Positions 15,406 through 25,402 of a stretch of 38,633 bases of DNA are shown piece by piece. The DNA is from Mycobacterium szulgai (GTDB taxonomy: Bacteria > Actinomycetota > Actinomycetes > Mycobacteriales > Mycobacteriaceae), in assembly GCF_002116635.1 (NCBI RefSeq), contig NZ_LQPW01000015.1, positions 1 to 38,633 on the forward strand, read 5' to 3'. The notes beneath the pieces were generated by a model that saw only the letters and a program-made list of their open reading frames with translations, ran no database searches and was not told the DNA's origin. Every line of letters starts with the position of its first letter. The first letter of the stretch is position 1. A program made the position numbers and the translations under genes.

Positions 15406-18009
15406 ATGCCTGATGGAAACCGATCCGATGTGGATGTTGTGGTCGTGGGCGCCGGTATCGCGGGTCTGTACGCCGCCTACCGATTTAGGCTCGCGGGCCA
15501 GTCAATGCGGATATTCGAGACGGGCGACGATATTGGCGGCACCTGGTATTGGAACCGCTATCCCGGCGCGCGCGTGGACATCCCCAGCGTCGATTACATG
15601 TTCAGCTTCGATCCCGACTGGTCACGCGAGTGGCAGTGGTCGGAGAAATACGCCACTCAGCCCGAGATTCTGCGATATCTGAACCACGTCGCCGACAAAC
15701 ACGACCTTCGCCGCGACATTCAGTTCGGCACCCGGGTGACGCACGCGCACTGGGATGACGAGTCGGCTGGATACCGCGTGCGCACCGATCGCGGCGACGA
15801 GATTCGCTGCCGCTACCTCGTCATGGCGACGGGTTGTCTGTCGATGCCGAAGGACCTCGACATCGCCGGCACCAAGAACTTCACCGGTGAGGTGTACTTC
15901 ACCAGCCGCTGGCCCCACGAACCCGTCGACTTCACCGGTAAACGCGTCGGTGTCGTCGGCACCGGGTCGTCGGGGATCCAATCGATTCCGCTCATCGCCG
16001 CGCAGGCAGCGCAGGTGGTGGTCTTTCAACGCACGCCGTGCTTTTCGATCCCCGCCCACAATGGCCCGATTCCGCCGGAAAAGCTGGCGCAACTAAGCGA
16101 CGACGCCGCCTATCGTGAAGCGGCGCGCAACTCCTTCGGTGGGGTGCCGATGGAACGCACGATCACCCCGACGTTCTCGGTGTCCGCCGAGGAACGTCAG
16201 GAGCGGTACGAACGCGCCTGGCAACGCGGCGAACTGCTCGAGGTGCTCAACCTCTATACCGACGTGATGAGTAATCCGCTGGCCAACAACGACTTTGCCG
16301 AATTCATCCGCACCAAGATTCGCGGCATAGTGCACGATCCACAGACGGCGGACGCGCTATGTCCCACCACCTATCCGGTCGGCGCGAAGCGACTGTGCCT
16401 GGACACCGACTACTACGCCACGTTCAATCTGCCCCAGGTGCGGCTGGTGAATCTGCAGGACCAGCCGTTGGTCTGCGTTACCGAGACCGGAATCGACACG
16501 GCCGGTGAATCTTTCGAATTCGACGCCATCGTGTTCGCCACCGGCTTCGACGCGATCACGGGCGCGGTGGCGGCGGTCGACATCGTCGGCCGGGACGGGC
16601 TTGTGTTGAAGGACAAGTGGTCTCATGGGCCGTCCACTTATCTCGGCCTGACCACCGTGGGGTTTCCCAACCTCTTTCTCATCGCAGGCCCGAACAGCCC
16701 GTCGGTGCTGTCGAACATGACGGTGTCGATAGAGCAGCATGTCGACTTCGTCGCGGAGGCTTTGACGTATCTGCGCGCCCACGGCTTCGACCGGATCGAA
16801 CCCACCGAGGCCGCGGAAGCCGGCTGGATGCAGCATGTGGACGACGCCGCGTCGATAACGCTTTTCCCGCTGGCCAATTCGTGGTACGTCGGCGCCAACA
16901 TACCGGGCAAACCCCGTACTTTCATGGCCTATGCCGCCGGGGTCGACTTCTACCGGGCGGCCTGCGACGAGGTCGTGGCCCGAAACTACTTGGGGTTCAG
17001 GCTATCCGGCCCCGCCGGCTCCCAGTGCGAGGACGGCGTGGTACGACGGCTGCAACCCGACGTCCAGATGGTCCTCGAGCAGATGGCGTTGTTGGACTTA
17101 CCGCCCTTGGAATCGATGGCGCCCGACCAGGCGCGGGCCTTCATGAACGAGATGAACCTCGCGCGTCCCCCCGGTCCGGACGTCGGTGAAATCGTCGACG
17201 GCACCCTGCCCGGCGCCGCAGGTATCCTGAACTACCGCCTCTACCGACCGGCCAGCCAGGGTCCGCATCCAGTCGTCGTCTACTTCCATGGCGGCGGTTG
17301 GCTGCTGGGAGATCACATTTCCGATGATCCGTTGTGCCGCGATCTGTGTGTGCGCAGCGAAATGCTCATTGTGTCGGTGGACTACCGGCACGCCCCTGAG
17401 CATCGCTTCCCGGCTGCGGTCGAGGACGGCTGGGCGGCGGTGCAGTGGATCGCCGACCACGCCGAAGAAATCGGCGGGAAGCCCGGACGCATCGCGGTGT
17501 GCGGATGGAGCGCCGGCGCGGGCATAGCCGCCGTGGTCAGCCAATTGGCCAGAGAGACAGGCCGGCCCAGGATTGTGGGCCAGGCGCTGATCACACCGGT
17601 CGTCGACTCCGATCAAACCCGCGGCTCCTACCTCGAGAATGCCGACGGCTACGGTCTCACCGCGCCGGTCATGGGATGGTTCTTCGACCACTACGCCGAT
17701 CCCGAGGTTCGGGATGACCCGAGGATCGCGCCGCTACGCGCGCCGGATCTGTCCGGTTTGCCATCGGCGATCGTCGTTACGGCGGACTTCGACCCGCTAC
17801 GCGACGAGGGCGTGGCGTATGCCGAAGCCCTTGCTGCAGCAGGGGTTCCTACCGAGCACGTGCGGGCTCGCGGACACACGCACTTGTCGCTGACGATGGT
17901 CGACGTGGTCGTCTCGGGCGCCCCACTGCGAGCCAGGATCGCCGATGCGCTGCGTGGCTTCTTTGCGGCCGATCTCGCTAACGCCACGCCGGCTCAGACA
18001 GCGGGATGA
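15406..18009 (+). CDS. Baeyer-Villiger monooxygenase fused to an alpha/beta-hydrolase
   Basis: An 867-residue two-domain enzyme. Residues 1 to about 540 are a type I flavin monooxygenase resembling phenylacetone monooxygenase: FAD site GAGIAG (15-20), NADPH site GTGSSG (185-190), and long matches such as [13 protein letters not shown] and [11 protein letters not shown]. Residues about 590-855 are a hormone-sensitive-lipase-type hydrolase: oxyanion HGGGW (628-632), nucleophile Ser702 in GWSAG (instead of GDSAG), Asp796 (DFDPLRDEG) and His824/826 (GHTHLS). Together they could turn a ketone into an ester and split it. The monooxygenase fingerprint F-x-G-x3-H-x3-W reads [11 protein letters not shown], with Phe165 in place of His. 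The ATG at 15406 is chosen because FAD-site spacing is then normal. Confidence 0.9.
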   Translation: MPDGNRSDVDVVVVGAGIAGLYAAYRFRLAGQSMRIFETGDDIGGTWYWNRYPGARVDIPSVDYMFSFDPDWSREWQWSEKYATQPEILRYLNHVADKHDLRRDIQFGTRVTHAHWDDESAGYRVRTDRGDEIRCRYLVMATGCLSMPKDLDIAGTKNFTGEVYFTSRWPHEPVDFTGKRVGVVGTGSSGIQSIPLIAAQAAQVVVFQRTPCFSIPAHNGPIPPEKLAQLSDDAAYREAARNSFGGVPMERTITPTFSVSAEERQERYERAWQRGELLEVLNLYTDVMSNPLANNDFAEFIRTKIRGIVHDPQTADALCPTTYPVGAKRLCLDTDYYATFNLPQVRLVNLQDQPLVCVTETGIDTAGESFEFDAIVFATGFDAITGAVAAVDIVGRDGLVLKDKWSHGPSTYLGLTTVGFPNLFLIAGPNSPSVLSNMTVSIEQHVDFVAEALTYLRAHGFDRIEPTEAAEAGWMQHVDDAASITLFPLANSWYVGANIPGKPRTFMAYAAGVDFYRAACDEVVARNYLGFRLSGPAGSQCEDGVVRRLQPDVQMVLEQMALLDLPPLESMAPDQARAFMNEMNLARPPGPDVGEIVDGTLPGAAGILNYRLYRPASQGPHPVVVYFHGGGWLLGDHISDDPLCRDLCVRSEMLIVSVDYRHAPEHRFPAAVEDGWAAVQWIADHAEEIGGKPGRIAVCGWSAGAGIAAVVSQLARETGRPRIVGQALITPVVDSDQTRGSYLENADGYGLTAPVMGWFFDHYADPEVRDDPRIAPLRAPDLSGLPSAIVVTADFDPLRDEGVAYAEALAAAGVPTEHVRARGHTHLSLTMVDVVVSGAPLRARIADALRGFFAADLANATPAQTAG

Positions 18010-18014
18010 TCCGT

Positions 18015-19688
18015 TTACTTGTGACCGCCGCCGCCAAAGCTGTGGCCGGAACCACCGCCTCCTGAGCTGTGGCTTGGCGACGGCACATGCACGGGCGGAG
18101 TCACCGAGCGTGGCTGTTGGGGAATGGCCGGCGGAGCCTTCGGCGCCGGAAGGTTAACGGGCGGTTTAGGTTCCGGAGCGTGCGCTGGCGGCGGTGCCAT
18201 AGGAACATGTGTCGGCGGACGCGACACGGGTGCCGGGCTCGGCGGCTTTGACACCGGCACGGCACTCGGTGGGTGCGAGACCGGGACGTGTGTCGGTGGC
18301 TGGGACACCGGAGCCGACGCCGGCGGGCGAGAAACCGGAACCGACGCCGGCGGGCGAGAAACCGGAACCGACGCCGGCGGCTGCGACACCGGAACCGACC
18401 TCGGCGGCTGCGACACCGGAACCGACCTCGGCGGCTGCGACACCGGCACCGACGTCGGCGGCTGCGACACCGGCACCGATTCCGGTACCGGCGCCCGCGC
18501 CGGTACCGGAAGGATCGGTATGGGGAGAACTGGCGGAGCGAGCAACGGTGCGGGCGAAGATTCACGCGGTAGAACCGCCGGCAACGGAATCAGTATCGGA
18601 CTTGACGCCCGGACCGGTGATTCAGGATCGGGCAAAGCCACCGCCGCAGCGGCGGGCACCGGCGCAGCTGGCACAAAGGCATTGACGGACGGCAGCTTGG
18701 CCGCCGGCACCTGCAGATGCATAGGCACCGACGCCACGGCCGGTGGCGGCACGGGTGCCTGCATTGTGGGGACGATGAAATTTTGGCCAGGTATGCGTTG
18801 CAAACCTACCGCAGCCGGTCGAATACCCAGCGCCAATGAAACTTCCAGCGCTACAACGGCACTCACCAGCGCCACGGCACCGGCAGTGCCCAACAGAAGG
18901 ACGGGTCTGCGCTGCTGCAGGCTCTCCCGCAGGCCTGCTTCTTCTCCGGTGCCCATAACCGCAGTGGGGGCGTCGGCCTCCTCGTCGGGAACGGCACTGT
19001 AAGCAAAGGCATCCGTGGACGGGACGAACGACGAGGCGTGGGCAGATGCCAACGCCGCCCCCCGTGCCAGCGCCGTCTCCGGCTCCGCGGGCGCACTCAC
19101 CACAAGCGAGGTCGCCGTCTCGAGTTGTGGCTTCATCAAGGCGATGTCGACGCCGGAACCGATGACGAACAAGCCGTCCGGCCGGGTTTCGAGTGTCTCC
19201 GCCGCCGCGACCAACTCGGTCAACTCCGCCATGGCGTCGACGCCGTGCAGCGGCTCCTTGCGGACATCGGCGACCGCGCCGTCGGCGGCCTCGACAACAG
19301 CCAAGGTCGCGCTCTCGGGCTCGACGAAAAGCATTGCTATGCGCTCGTATCCGATCGACTGCCCGACCGCCTGGGCCAGGGCTGTCGCGGCGAGGAACGC
19401 CGAGATAAGCATGACGTTATCGACCTTGCGCGCGGCCAGCGCATCGCGCAGCGCGGCGGCCTCGAACAGGTCGGTCGAAATCACGCCGATCGAGGTGAGC
19501 TGGTGGCCGGCGTCGTCTGCGCCCTCGCGGGTGCCCAGGATGGCGGCGAGCGCCTGGTCGATTGCTGAGCCGGCCGCCGCAACCGCGAACTCGTCTTCTT
19601 CTACGGTGACGCCGTCGGCGTTCTCCCCCTCAACCAGCACCATACGGATACCCGCAGCTGTCATCGATAACCCGAGTACGAAGTCCAC
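18015..19688 (-). CDS. DUF7159-type proline-rich membrane protein (paralogue 1)
   Basis: A 557-residue protein with a GTG start (GGAG nearby). The N-terminal 230 residues (VDFVLGLSMTAAGIRMVLVE, then GENADGVTVEED, later ALARGAALASAHASSF) match the gene at 34733-36157 throughout and may have an actin/Hsp70-like fold; that fold is my inference. One membrane helix follows (PVLLLGTAGAVALVSAVVAL). The rest is a Pro-rich, probably extracytoplasmic tail with twelve 9-residue repeats (S-V-P-V-S-Q/R-P-P-x), ending in a Gly/Ser/His-rich sequence (HSSGGGGSGHSFGGGGHK). The 3' end is 5 bp from the convergent monooxygenase stop. The function is unknown. Confidence 0.8.
   Translation of the reverse strand: MDFVLGLSMTAAGIRMVLVEGENADGVTVEEDEFAVAAAGSAIDQALAAILGTREGADDAGHQLTSIGVISTDLFEAAALRDALAARKVDNVMLISAFLAATALAQAVGQSIGYERIAMLFVEPESATLAVVEAADGAVADVRKEPLHGVDAMAELTELVAAAETLETRPDGLFVIGSGVDIALMKPQLETATSLVVSAPAEPETALARGAALASAHASSFVPSTDAFAYSAVPDEEADAPTAVMGTGEEAGLRESLQQRRPVLLLGTAGAVALVSAVVALEVSLALGIRPAAVGLQRIPGQNFIVPTMQAPVPPPAVASVPMHLQVPAAKLPSVNAFVPAAPVPAAAAVALPDPESPVRASSPILIPLPAVLPRESSPAPLLAPPVLPIPILPVPARAPVPESVPVSQPPTSVPVSQPPRSVPVSQPPRSVPVSQPPASVPVSRPPASVPVSRPPASAPVSQPPTHVPVSHPPSAVPVSKPPSPAPVSRPPTHVPMAPPPAHAPEPKPPVNLPAPKAPPAIPQQPRSVTPPVHVPSPSHSSGGGGSGHSFGGGGHK
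18156..18479 (-). repeat. Twelve 27-bp tandem repeats inside the DUF7159 gene
   Basis: Exactly 324 bp, or 12 units of 27 bp, encode S-V-P-V-S-Q-P-P-x units that degenerate toward the C-terminus (HVPMAPPPA, HAPEPKPPV). The middle units are nearly identical at DNA level, for example at 18300-18470, so copy number is likely to vary between strains. Confidence 0.85.
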
Positions 19689-19821
19689 CGCTACTCCATA
19701 TATTTGCCAGCTAAGCCGCGGCCGAGCGGAGGAACGCTGCCCGCCCGCAAGAAATAATTTAATGCCGCAAGGCCTGTGCTCAGTTAAGCCGCAGCTAGGT
19801 AGTTGCTATGAACCTGCCGAC

Positions 19822-20382
19822 TCAACCGGCGGCATTGGGCAGCAGCGCCGGGCAGTTGCCCGCCTCGTCGGCGGCCAGTTCGAAGTGCCACACCTCGTTG
19901 GCGTAAATCCGGCACAGCCCGAAGCGGGCACCGTTCGCCATGAGCCACTGGTCTGCGCCGGCACCGCCGACGTCGACCGCCTCGCCGACGACGTGCTTGG
20001 AAAGCGCTGGGGTCTGGACAAATTGGCGCGCCACGGCCAGGCTGCCGTAGGTGCGCACCGCGTTATCCAGCAGCCGCTGCTGAAACTCCGCCGACCGCCA
20101 GCCCGAGTTGATGGCGATGGTGATGCCGTCGGCAGCGGCCGCGGTGGCGGCAGCCTGGATCGCACTCAGTAGCGCCGGGTCGAGGCGTCCGATCGCGGGG
20201 TCCTGGACGTCGAACGGCGTGAGAGTGTGTCCGTCGGGAAGGGAACCATCACCGGGGTCGAGCGCTGGGTCCATGGCAACTGTGTGGTCGGCAAGCGCGA
20301 CCGGCTGGGCAGCCGGGCCGGACGGCGCAGCAAAGCCGAACGCAACGGCACTGACGGCAACGGCCGCCGCAACCAATCGCAT
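19822..20382 (-). CDS. VanY-like D-alanyl-D-alanine carboxypeptidase, secreted
   Basis: A 186-residue protein with an N-terminal hydrophobic signal segment (MRLVAAAVAVSAVAFGFAAP). It has a peptidase M15B/VanY domain: SGWRSAEFQQRLL, zinc ligands His130 and Asp137 (SKHVVGEAVDV), catalytic Glu163 and zinc ligand His166 (ANEVWHFEL). Such enzymes trim D-Ala from peptidoglycan stem peptides outside the membrane. Cys157 and Cys174 could form a disulphide. AGGAGG lies 6 nt before the ATG. It is followed on the same strand by the DUF7159 gene (133 bp) and preceded by the MFS gene (30 bp), so it may share a transcript with the transporter. Confidence 0.88.
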   Translation of the reverse strand: MRLVAAAVAVSAVAFGFAAPSGPAAQPVALADHTVAMDPALDPGDGSLPDGHTLTPFDVQDPAIGRLDPALLSAIQAAATAAAADGITIAINSGWRSAEFQQRLLDNAVRTYGSLAVARQFVQTPALSKHVVGEAVDVGGAGADQWLMANGARFGLCRIYANEVWHFELAADEAGNCPALLPNAAG

Positions 20383-20412
20383 GCCCTACCTCCTGGCTCT
20401 GACTCCGCGCCG

Positions 20413-21681
20413 TCACCCAACCATAGTCAACTGCCCGGCATCGGCAGGACGAAGATGCCGGCGGCGGCTCTGCGACCGGTTCAATACGCGATGCAGCGGT
20501 AAGCACAGCGCAGCCCCGATCACTCCGGCGGCCAACGAGGTGGCCGACAGCAGGATGGGACCGCCGTGAGTCAGACAGCTCGACGCCAGGATCGGCGAGA
20601 CCACCGCGGCCGCACCGAACGAGGATCCCCAGATTCCGTGGTAGCGCCCGCGGAGGGCGGGCGGTGCAATGCGATGCACAATCCCAGGAGCCACGACAAA
20701 CCAGGCGATTTCACCAGGGGCGGCCGCCGCGACCATCACGCAGAAAGCCACCACCGAATGCGCCAACGCGGTCAACGCCATCCACATCGCGATCCACCCG
20801 GTCGCCGCGGCCAGGATGTCCAGCCGCGGGCGTTCGGCGACGCGCCGGCTCAGCCAGGGCGCCATCAACGGCGTCAGAGCAACGACAGCCAGGGCGCCGG
20901 CCATCGCCGCCCAGCCGTAGTCGCCGACGTCCAGACCCCGGTAGTGCATCAGCAGGGGCACCGTGGAAACCAGGCTGGCCGCCCCGGCCCAGGTGCTCAC
21001 ACTTGAAATCAGCAACAGCATGAAACCTTTGTCGGACAACACTTTACGGTAACCCAGCGGATTCGCTGCAGGAGTCCGCTGGGCGGTATCGGGAATGCGG
21101 TGCACGACCAAGCCGGCGAACGCCGCGTAGGCCAGGCCGTTGGCGATGAACAGAATCGGAGTACCTACGCGATCGGCCACCACGCCACCGATACCACCCG
21201 CGATCACCGCTCCCAGACTCGTGCACCCGAACCGCCACGCGTCCAACCGCCCCCGCTTGCCAGGATCGGGAATCAGATCGCACATCGTCGCGCTCAGCAC
21301 TGGATGCGGCGCGTCGTAGGTGAAGCCCACCATCGCGGCGCCGGCCAGTAGCTCCGCGGGGGTGTTGGCCTTGGCCAGCAGGAATAGCACCGGAGCCCCG
21401 ATCGCCATGATGAGGGTGATGGTCATCCGCCGGCCCAGCCGGTCGGCCAGCCAACCGCACGCCAGCTGTCCCACCAGCGAGCCGATGCCGAGACTGGCCA
21501 GCGCGGCGCCGACGATAGCGCTGCCGTGGGTGCGCTCGACCACGTGATAACTCAAGAAGAGCGGAGCGAACCCGGCGGCCCGGGTAAGCACGAACCCGCC
21601 TAGCAGCGGGCGGATAACCCCGGGGATGGCGGCACTGATGATGACGGCCATGACCGAAGCGTCCCGCCTTGCGCGGCCCAT
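20413..21681 (-). CDS. MFS transporter
   Basis: A 422-residue major facilitator with about twelve helices and the motif-A signature GWLADRLGRRMT between helices 2 and 3. Other visible pieces are GFTYDAPHPVLSATMCDLIP and RGRYHGIWGSSFGAAAVVSP. The start is uncertain: ATG 21681 (MGRARRDASV) or ATG 21651 (MAVIIS), the latter with AAGGCGGG 11 nt upstream. It is divergent from the polyol dehydrogenase gene with about 43 bp between starts, so it may import a polyol or export a product. Motif A is common to the superfamily and does not reveal the substrate. Confidence 0.82.
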   Translation of the reverse strand: MGRARRDASVMAVIISAAIPGVIRPLLGGFVLTRAAGFAPLFLSYHVVERTHGSAIVGAALASLGIGSLVGQLACGWLADRLGRRMTITLIMAIGAPVLFLLAKANTPAELLAGAAMVGFTYDAPHPVLSATMCDLIPDPGKRGRLDAWRFGCTSLGAVIAGGIGGVVADRVGTPILFIANGLAYAAFAGLVVHRIPDTAQRTPAANPLGYRKVLSDKGFMLLLISSVSTWAGAASLVSTVPLLMHYRGLDVGDYGWAAMAGALAVVALTPLMAPWLSRRVAERPRLDILAAATGWIAMWMALTALAHSVVAFCVMVAAAAPGEIAWFVVAPGIVHRIAPPALRGRYHGIWGSSFGAAAVVSPILASSCLTHGGPILLSATSLAAGVIGAALCLPLHRVLNRSQSRRRHLRPADAGQLTMVG

Positions 21682-21724
21682 CGAATCAGTGGAATCACCA
21701 GTCTTGCGCTACTCACGTCGGCGC

Positions 21725-23140
21725 ATGCCACACACTGTTCTAGTGAAGCTCAACGCACAGAACTTGGGCGCCCTCGAGATCGCGGTCCCGCGGTATGAAC
21801 GCAGCCAAATCGGCATCGGCATCGTCCATTTCGGTGTCGGCGGCTTTCACCGCTCGCATCAGGCCATGTATCTCGACAATCTGCTCAACCAGGGACTCGC
21901 GCGCGACTGGGGCATTTGCGGTGTCGGGGTGCTGCCGGGTGATCAGCGCATGCGCGACGCGCTGCGCAGCCAGGACTACCTGTACACGTTGATCCTCGAA
22001 CACCCCGACGGCACCCGGGAACCGCGCGTGATCGGTTCTATCGTCGACTTCCGTTATGCGCCGGACGATCCCGAGGCGGTCATCGAGCTACTTGCCGACA
22101 CCGCCATCCGGATCATCTCGCTCACCATCACCGAAGGCGGCTACAACCAGCCACTGAGCAGTGCCTTTGGCTTGGTGACGGAGGCGCTGAATCGCCGCCG
22201 CGAACGCGGCCTGCCCTCACCCACCATCGTGTCGTGCGACAACATCGTGGAAAACGGCCGGGTGGCGCGTCAAGCGTTCACCTCACAGGCGGCATCGAAC
22301 CCCGCACTCGTGCAATGGATTAACGCCAACACCAAGTTCCCCAACTCGATGGTCGACCGGATCACGCCCGTCACCACACCTGAGTTGATCGAGCGCCTAG
22401 ACGCCGAGTACGGCATCCTGGACGCCTGGCCGGTGGCCGCCGAACCGTTCGCCATGTGGGTTCTCGAAGACGACTTCGCCGACGGCCGGCCCCCGCTGGA
22501 CAAGGCCGGCGTTCGGCTGGTCGACGACGTATCGCCGTACGAGGCGATGAAGCTGCGGCTGCTCAACGCCAGCCATCAGGGCCTGTGCTACTTCGCGTAC
22601 CTGGCCGGTTACCGGCTGGTGCACGAGGCCGCCCAAGACCCGCTGATCGCCGAATTCCTCTCGCGCTACCTGGATTTCGAAGCGATGCCGACACTGCCCC
22701 ATATTCCCGGGCGCACCGAGTTCCGCGACGGCCTACTGCCCCGCTTCGCCAATGCCTACGTCCGCGACACGATCACCAGATTGTGCGCCGAATCCTCCGA
22801 CCGCATCCCCAAGTGGTTGCTGCCGGTGGTTCGCGACAATCTGCGATCGGGTGGCCAGGTGCGGCTGTCGGCGGCGATCGTCGCGAGCTGGGCGCGCTAC
22901 GCCGAGGGCATCGACGAAGACGGCGAGCCGATCGACGTGGCCGACCGGATCGCCGGCACGCTGGTGCCGCTGGCCCGCTCCCAGCGTGACAACGCCACCG
23001 CGTTTCTGGAATACCGCGCCCTGTTCGGCGATCTCGTCGACCAGCCGCGCTTCGTCGAGCCCTACGTATGGACGCTAACCTCCTTGCATCACAATGGCGC
23101 CCGCGCGACGCTGCGGGCACTGCTCGAGGAGCAGCCGTGA
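21725..23140 (+). CDS. Mannitol/arabitol 2-dehydrogenase family (polyol dehydrogenase)
   Basis: A 471-residue long-chain polyol dehydrogenase. Characteristic motifs are visible: N-terminal nucleotide-binding region [41 protein letters not shown] and the catalytic Lys motif [14 protein letters not shown] (Lys...Asn...His). The family oxidises mannitol to fructose or D-arabitol to D-xylulose with NAD. Coupling with xylulokinase makes D-arabitol (or xylitol) a better guess than mannitol. The ATG at 21725 is taken as start; GTG 21743 is an alternative. Its TGA overlaps the GTG of the kinase gene (GTGA, 23137-23140). Confidence 0.88.
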   Translation: MPHTVLVKLNAQNLGALEIAVPRYERSQIGIGIVHFGVGGFHRSHQAMYLDNLLNQGLARDWGICGVGVLPGDQRMRDALRSQDYLYTLILEHPDGTREPRVIGSIVDFRYAPDDPEAVIELLADTAIRIISLTITEGGYNQPLSSAFGLVTEALNRRRERGLPSPTIVSCDNIVENGRVARQAFTSQAASNPALVQWINANTKFPNSMVDRITPVTTPELIERLDAEYGILDAWPVAAEPFAMWVLEDDFADGRPPLDKAGVRLVDDVSPYEAMKLRLLNASHQGLCYFAYLAGYRLVHEAAQDPLIAEFLSRYLDFEAMPTLPHIPGRTEFRDGLLPRFANAYVRDTITRLCAESSDRIPKWLLPVVRDNLRSGGQVRLSAAIVASWARYAEGIDEDGEPIDVADRIAGTLVPLARSQRDNATAFLEYRALFGDLVDQPRFVEPYVWTLTSLHHNGARATLRALLEEQP

Positions 23141-24534
23141 CCCTGGTCGCCGGGATCGACTCGTCCACCCAGTCGTGCAAGGTACTGGTGTGTGATGCCG
23201 ACACCGGCGAAGTGTTGCGCCAAGGCCGCGCCGGCCACCCGACCGGTACCGAAATCGAGCCCGCTGCATGGGAATTCGCTGCACAGCAGGCGATCCAAGC
23301 CGCGGGCGGCCTGGACGACGTCGAAGCCGTGGCGGTGGGCGCCCAACAACACGGCATGGTGTGCCTCGACGAGGCCGGTCAGGTGGTGCGGCCCGCGCTG
23401 CTGTGGAACGACGTGCGTTCGGCCGATGCGGCACGCGCACTCGTCGCCGAACTCGGTGGCCCGGCCGCGTGGGCGCATGCCGTCGGCCTCGTGCCGCTGG
23501 CCGCGGTCACGGTGGCCAAGCTGCGCTGGCTCGCCGACAACGAACCGCGGCATGCCGATCGCACCGCGGCGGTTTGCCTGCCGCACGACTGGTTGACGTG
23601 GCGGCTACGCGGCGACGCAGACCTGTCCATGCTGAGCACCGATCGCAGCGACGCCAGCGGCACTGGTTACTACGACGCCGCCACCGACGCCTATCGTTTC
23701 GACCTGTTGGAGCTGGCCCTGCACGGTCGCCACCCGCAGCTGCCGAGGGTCCTCGGCCCGTCAGCCCAAACTTTGGGCGGGACAACTGTTTTCGGCGCTG
23801 GACTGGGCGACAACGCCGCTGCCGCGCTCGGCCTGCGCGTCGAGCCCGGCGACGTGATCGTCTCGATCGGCACCTCGGGAGTGGTGGCCGCCGTCGCCGA
23901 TCAACCGATCCGCGACGAGGCCGGGTTGGTCGCCGGATTCGCCGACGGCACCGGACGCTACCTTCCACTGGTCTGCACGCTCAACGGCGCTCGGGTGCTC
24001 GACGCGGTCGCGGCGATGCTGGACAAAGACCACGACGAGCTGTCCCGGCTCGCCCTCTCGGCGGCCCCCGGCAGCGACGGCCTGGTGCTGGTGCCGTACT
24101 TGGAGGGCGAGCGGACACCCAACCGGCCGAACGCCACTGGCGCACTGCACGGCCTGCGGGTATCGAATGCCACGCCGGCCAACCTGGCCAGGGCCGCGGT
24201 GGAGGGGCTGCTGTGCGCGCTGGCCGACGGCCTCGGGCAACTCAGCGCGCATGGTCTGGCCGCACGGCGGGTACTGCTGATCGGCGGTGGCGCCCGGTCG
24301 CAGGCGCTGCGCGAGATTGCACCCCAGGTGTTCGGAGTTCCGGTGCTGGCGCCGAAACCCGCGGAATATGTCGCGCTGGGCGCCGCGCGACAGGCCGCAT
24401 GGGCGTTGCGCGGATCGCCACGGCCGCCCGCCTGGACCGCGCCGGCAACCGACGAGTACACCGCTGCCGCGGTGCCCGCCGTGCTGGACCGTTATGCGCA
24501 GGTCCGTGATCTGACCGACGGGCAAGACCGGTGA
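23137..24534 (+). CDS. xylB: Xylulokinase (FGGY carbohydrate kinase)
   Basis: A 465-residue FGGY kinase of the xylulokinase type: N-terminal ATP site [37 protein letters not shown] with [26 protein letters not shown] with IGTSG, and the C-terminal adenine-site [18 protein letters not shown]. It phosphorylates D-xylulose to xylulose-5-phosphate for the pentose-phosphate pathway. The GTG at 23137 overlaps the stop of the polyol dehydrogenase, implying translational coupling. Together they channel a polyol to xylulose-5-phosphate. A transporter would be expected; the divergent MFS is a candidate. Confidence 0.9.
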   Translation: MTLVAGIDSSTQSCKVLVCDADTGEVLRQGRAGHPTGTEIEPAAWEFAAQQAIQAAGGLDDVEAVAVGAQQHGMVCLDEAGQVVRPALLWNDVRSADAARALVAELGGPAAWAHAVGLVPLAAVTVAKLRWLADNEPRHADRTAAVCLPHDWLTWRLRGDADLSMLSTDRSDASGTGYYDAATDAYRFDLLELALHGRHPQLPRVLGPSAQTLGGTTVFGAGLGDNAAAALGLRVEPGDVIVSIGTSGVVAAVADQPIRDEAGLVAGFADGTGRYLPLVCTLNGARVLDAVAAMLDKDHDELSRLALSAAPGSDGLVLVPYLEGERTPNRPNATGALHGLRVSNATPANLARAAVEGLLCALADGLGQLSAHGLAARRVLLIGGGARSQALREIAPQVFGVPVLAPKPAEYVALGAARQAAWALRGSPRPPAWTAPATDEYTAAAVPAVLDRYAQVRDLTDGQDR

Positions 24535-24592
24535 TTTCGCCGATTCGATGAAACGCGGCAGCTGCGACGCTGGAGCGAACACAGGAGGTCAT

Positions 24593-25402
24593 ATGGAAAT
24601 CGATCGAGAAGACGTCATCGCAAGCCTGGGCGGTCAACAGGTCGTCGACAAGATGGACCACGAGACCAAAGCCGACGCGCTGGAGCACTACCTGGAGGGC
24701 AAGCTCGACGAATTGGTCTTCGCCAGTCAACCCGACAAATACCCTTCGGTCGCCGACATCGAAGAACAGATCGAGACCCGCAACTATCGCCGGGGCGCCG
24801 GCCACCTGTTCGCCGCTGACCAAAACATGCGGATACTGCCGCCGATGCCGGCCCGGCCCACGCTGAAGGATTTCTTCGAACTGCGCTTCAATCCGGCGAA
24901 TCACGTACTGCAGAGCGCGACCCGGGCGATGAAAACCGGCATGTCGGAGGAAGTGATCCTGGCGTGCCTACTGCATGACGTGGTGCAGTCGCTGATCAAA
25001 CCGGACCACGGATGGTGGGGCGCCCAACTGCTGGAGCCTTACCTGCCAGAACAGAGCACCTTTGCCATCCGCTATCACCAGGCATTGCGCTTCTACGCCG
25101 ACGACGAGGTCGGCTACGAGTACCCGCAGATGTACTACCAGATCTTCGGCCACGACTACACCCCGCCGGAATACATCGAGCGGACCTATCGGATGGTTCG
25201 AAAACACAAGTGGTACATGGAATCCCGGCTGGTGACCGTGAACGATGTCTATGCGTTCGACCCCAACGCCGAGGTCTCCTTCGAGCCGTTCGAGGACATC
25301 GTCGGCCGTCACTTCAAGCAGCCGGAAGAGGGGCTGGGTTACGACAACAGCCCGAGCGCGCACATGTGGCGCACCTTGGCACGACCCGACTCACCGCTCT
25401 AA
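24593..25402 (+). CDS. HD-domain protein resembling PhnZ/MIOX di-iron oxygenases
   Basis: A 269-residue protein with ligand-like residues in the order seen in mixed-valent di-iron HD oxygenases: His (NPANHVLQSATRA), His-Asp (ACLLHDVVQSL), His (KPDHGWWGAQLL), His (IRYHQALRFYAD) and a late Asp (LVTVNDVYAFD). PhnZ and inositol oxygenase share this layout, whereas ordinary HD phosphohydrolases usually have fewer His. The N-terminal 60 residues are helical and the C-terminal region is aromatic-rich (GYEYPQMYYQIFGHDYTPPE). AGGAGGTC at 24583-24590 fixes the ATG at 24593. It lies 58 bp after xylB, so it may belong to the polyol operon. Oxygenase activity is inference only. Confidence 0.75.
   Translation: MEIDREDVIASLGGQQVVDKMDHETKADALEHYLEGKLDELVFASQPDKYPSVADIEEQIETRNYRRGAGHLFAADQNMRILPPMPARPTLKDFFELRFNPANHVLQSATRAMKTGMSEEVILACLLHDVVQSLIKPDHGWWGAQLLEPYLPEQSTFAIRYHQALRFYADDEVGYEYPQMYYQIFGHDYTPPEYIERTYRMVRKHKWYMESRLVTVNDVYAFDPNAEVSFEPFEDIVGRHFKQPEEGLGYDNSPSAHMWRTLARPDSPL

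Noticed and set aside
18156..18479. CRISPR array
   Set aside because: Repeats are contiguous 27-bp coding units without unique spacers.
18124..19002. Gly/Thr-rich open frame opposite the DUF7159 tail
   Set aside because: Antisense of Pro-rich repeats; no start signal or family match.
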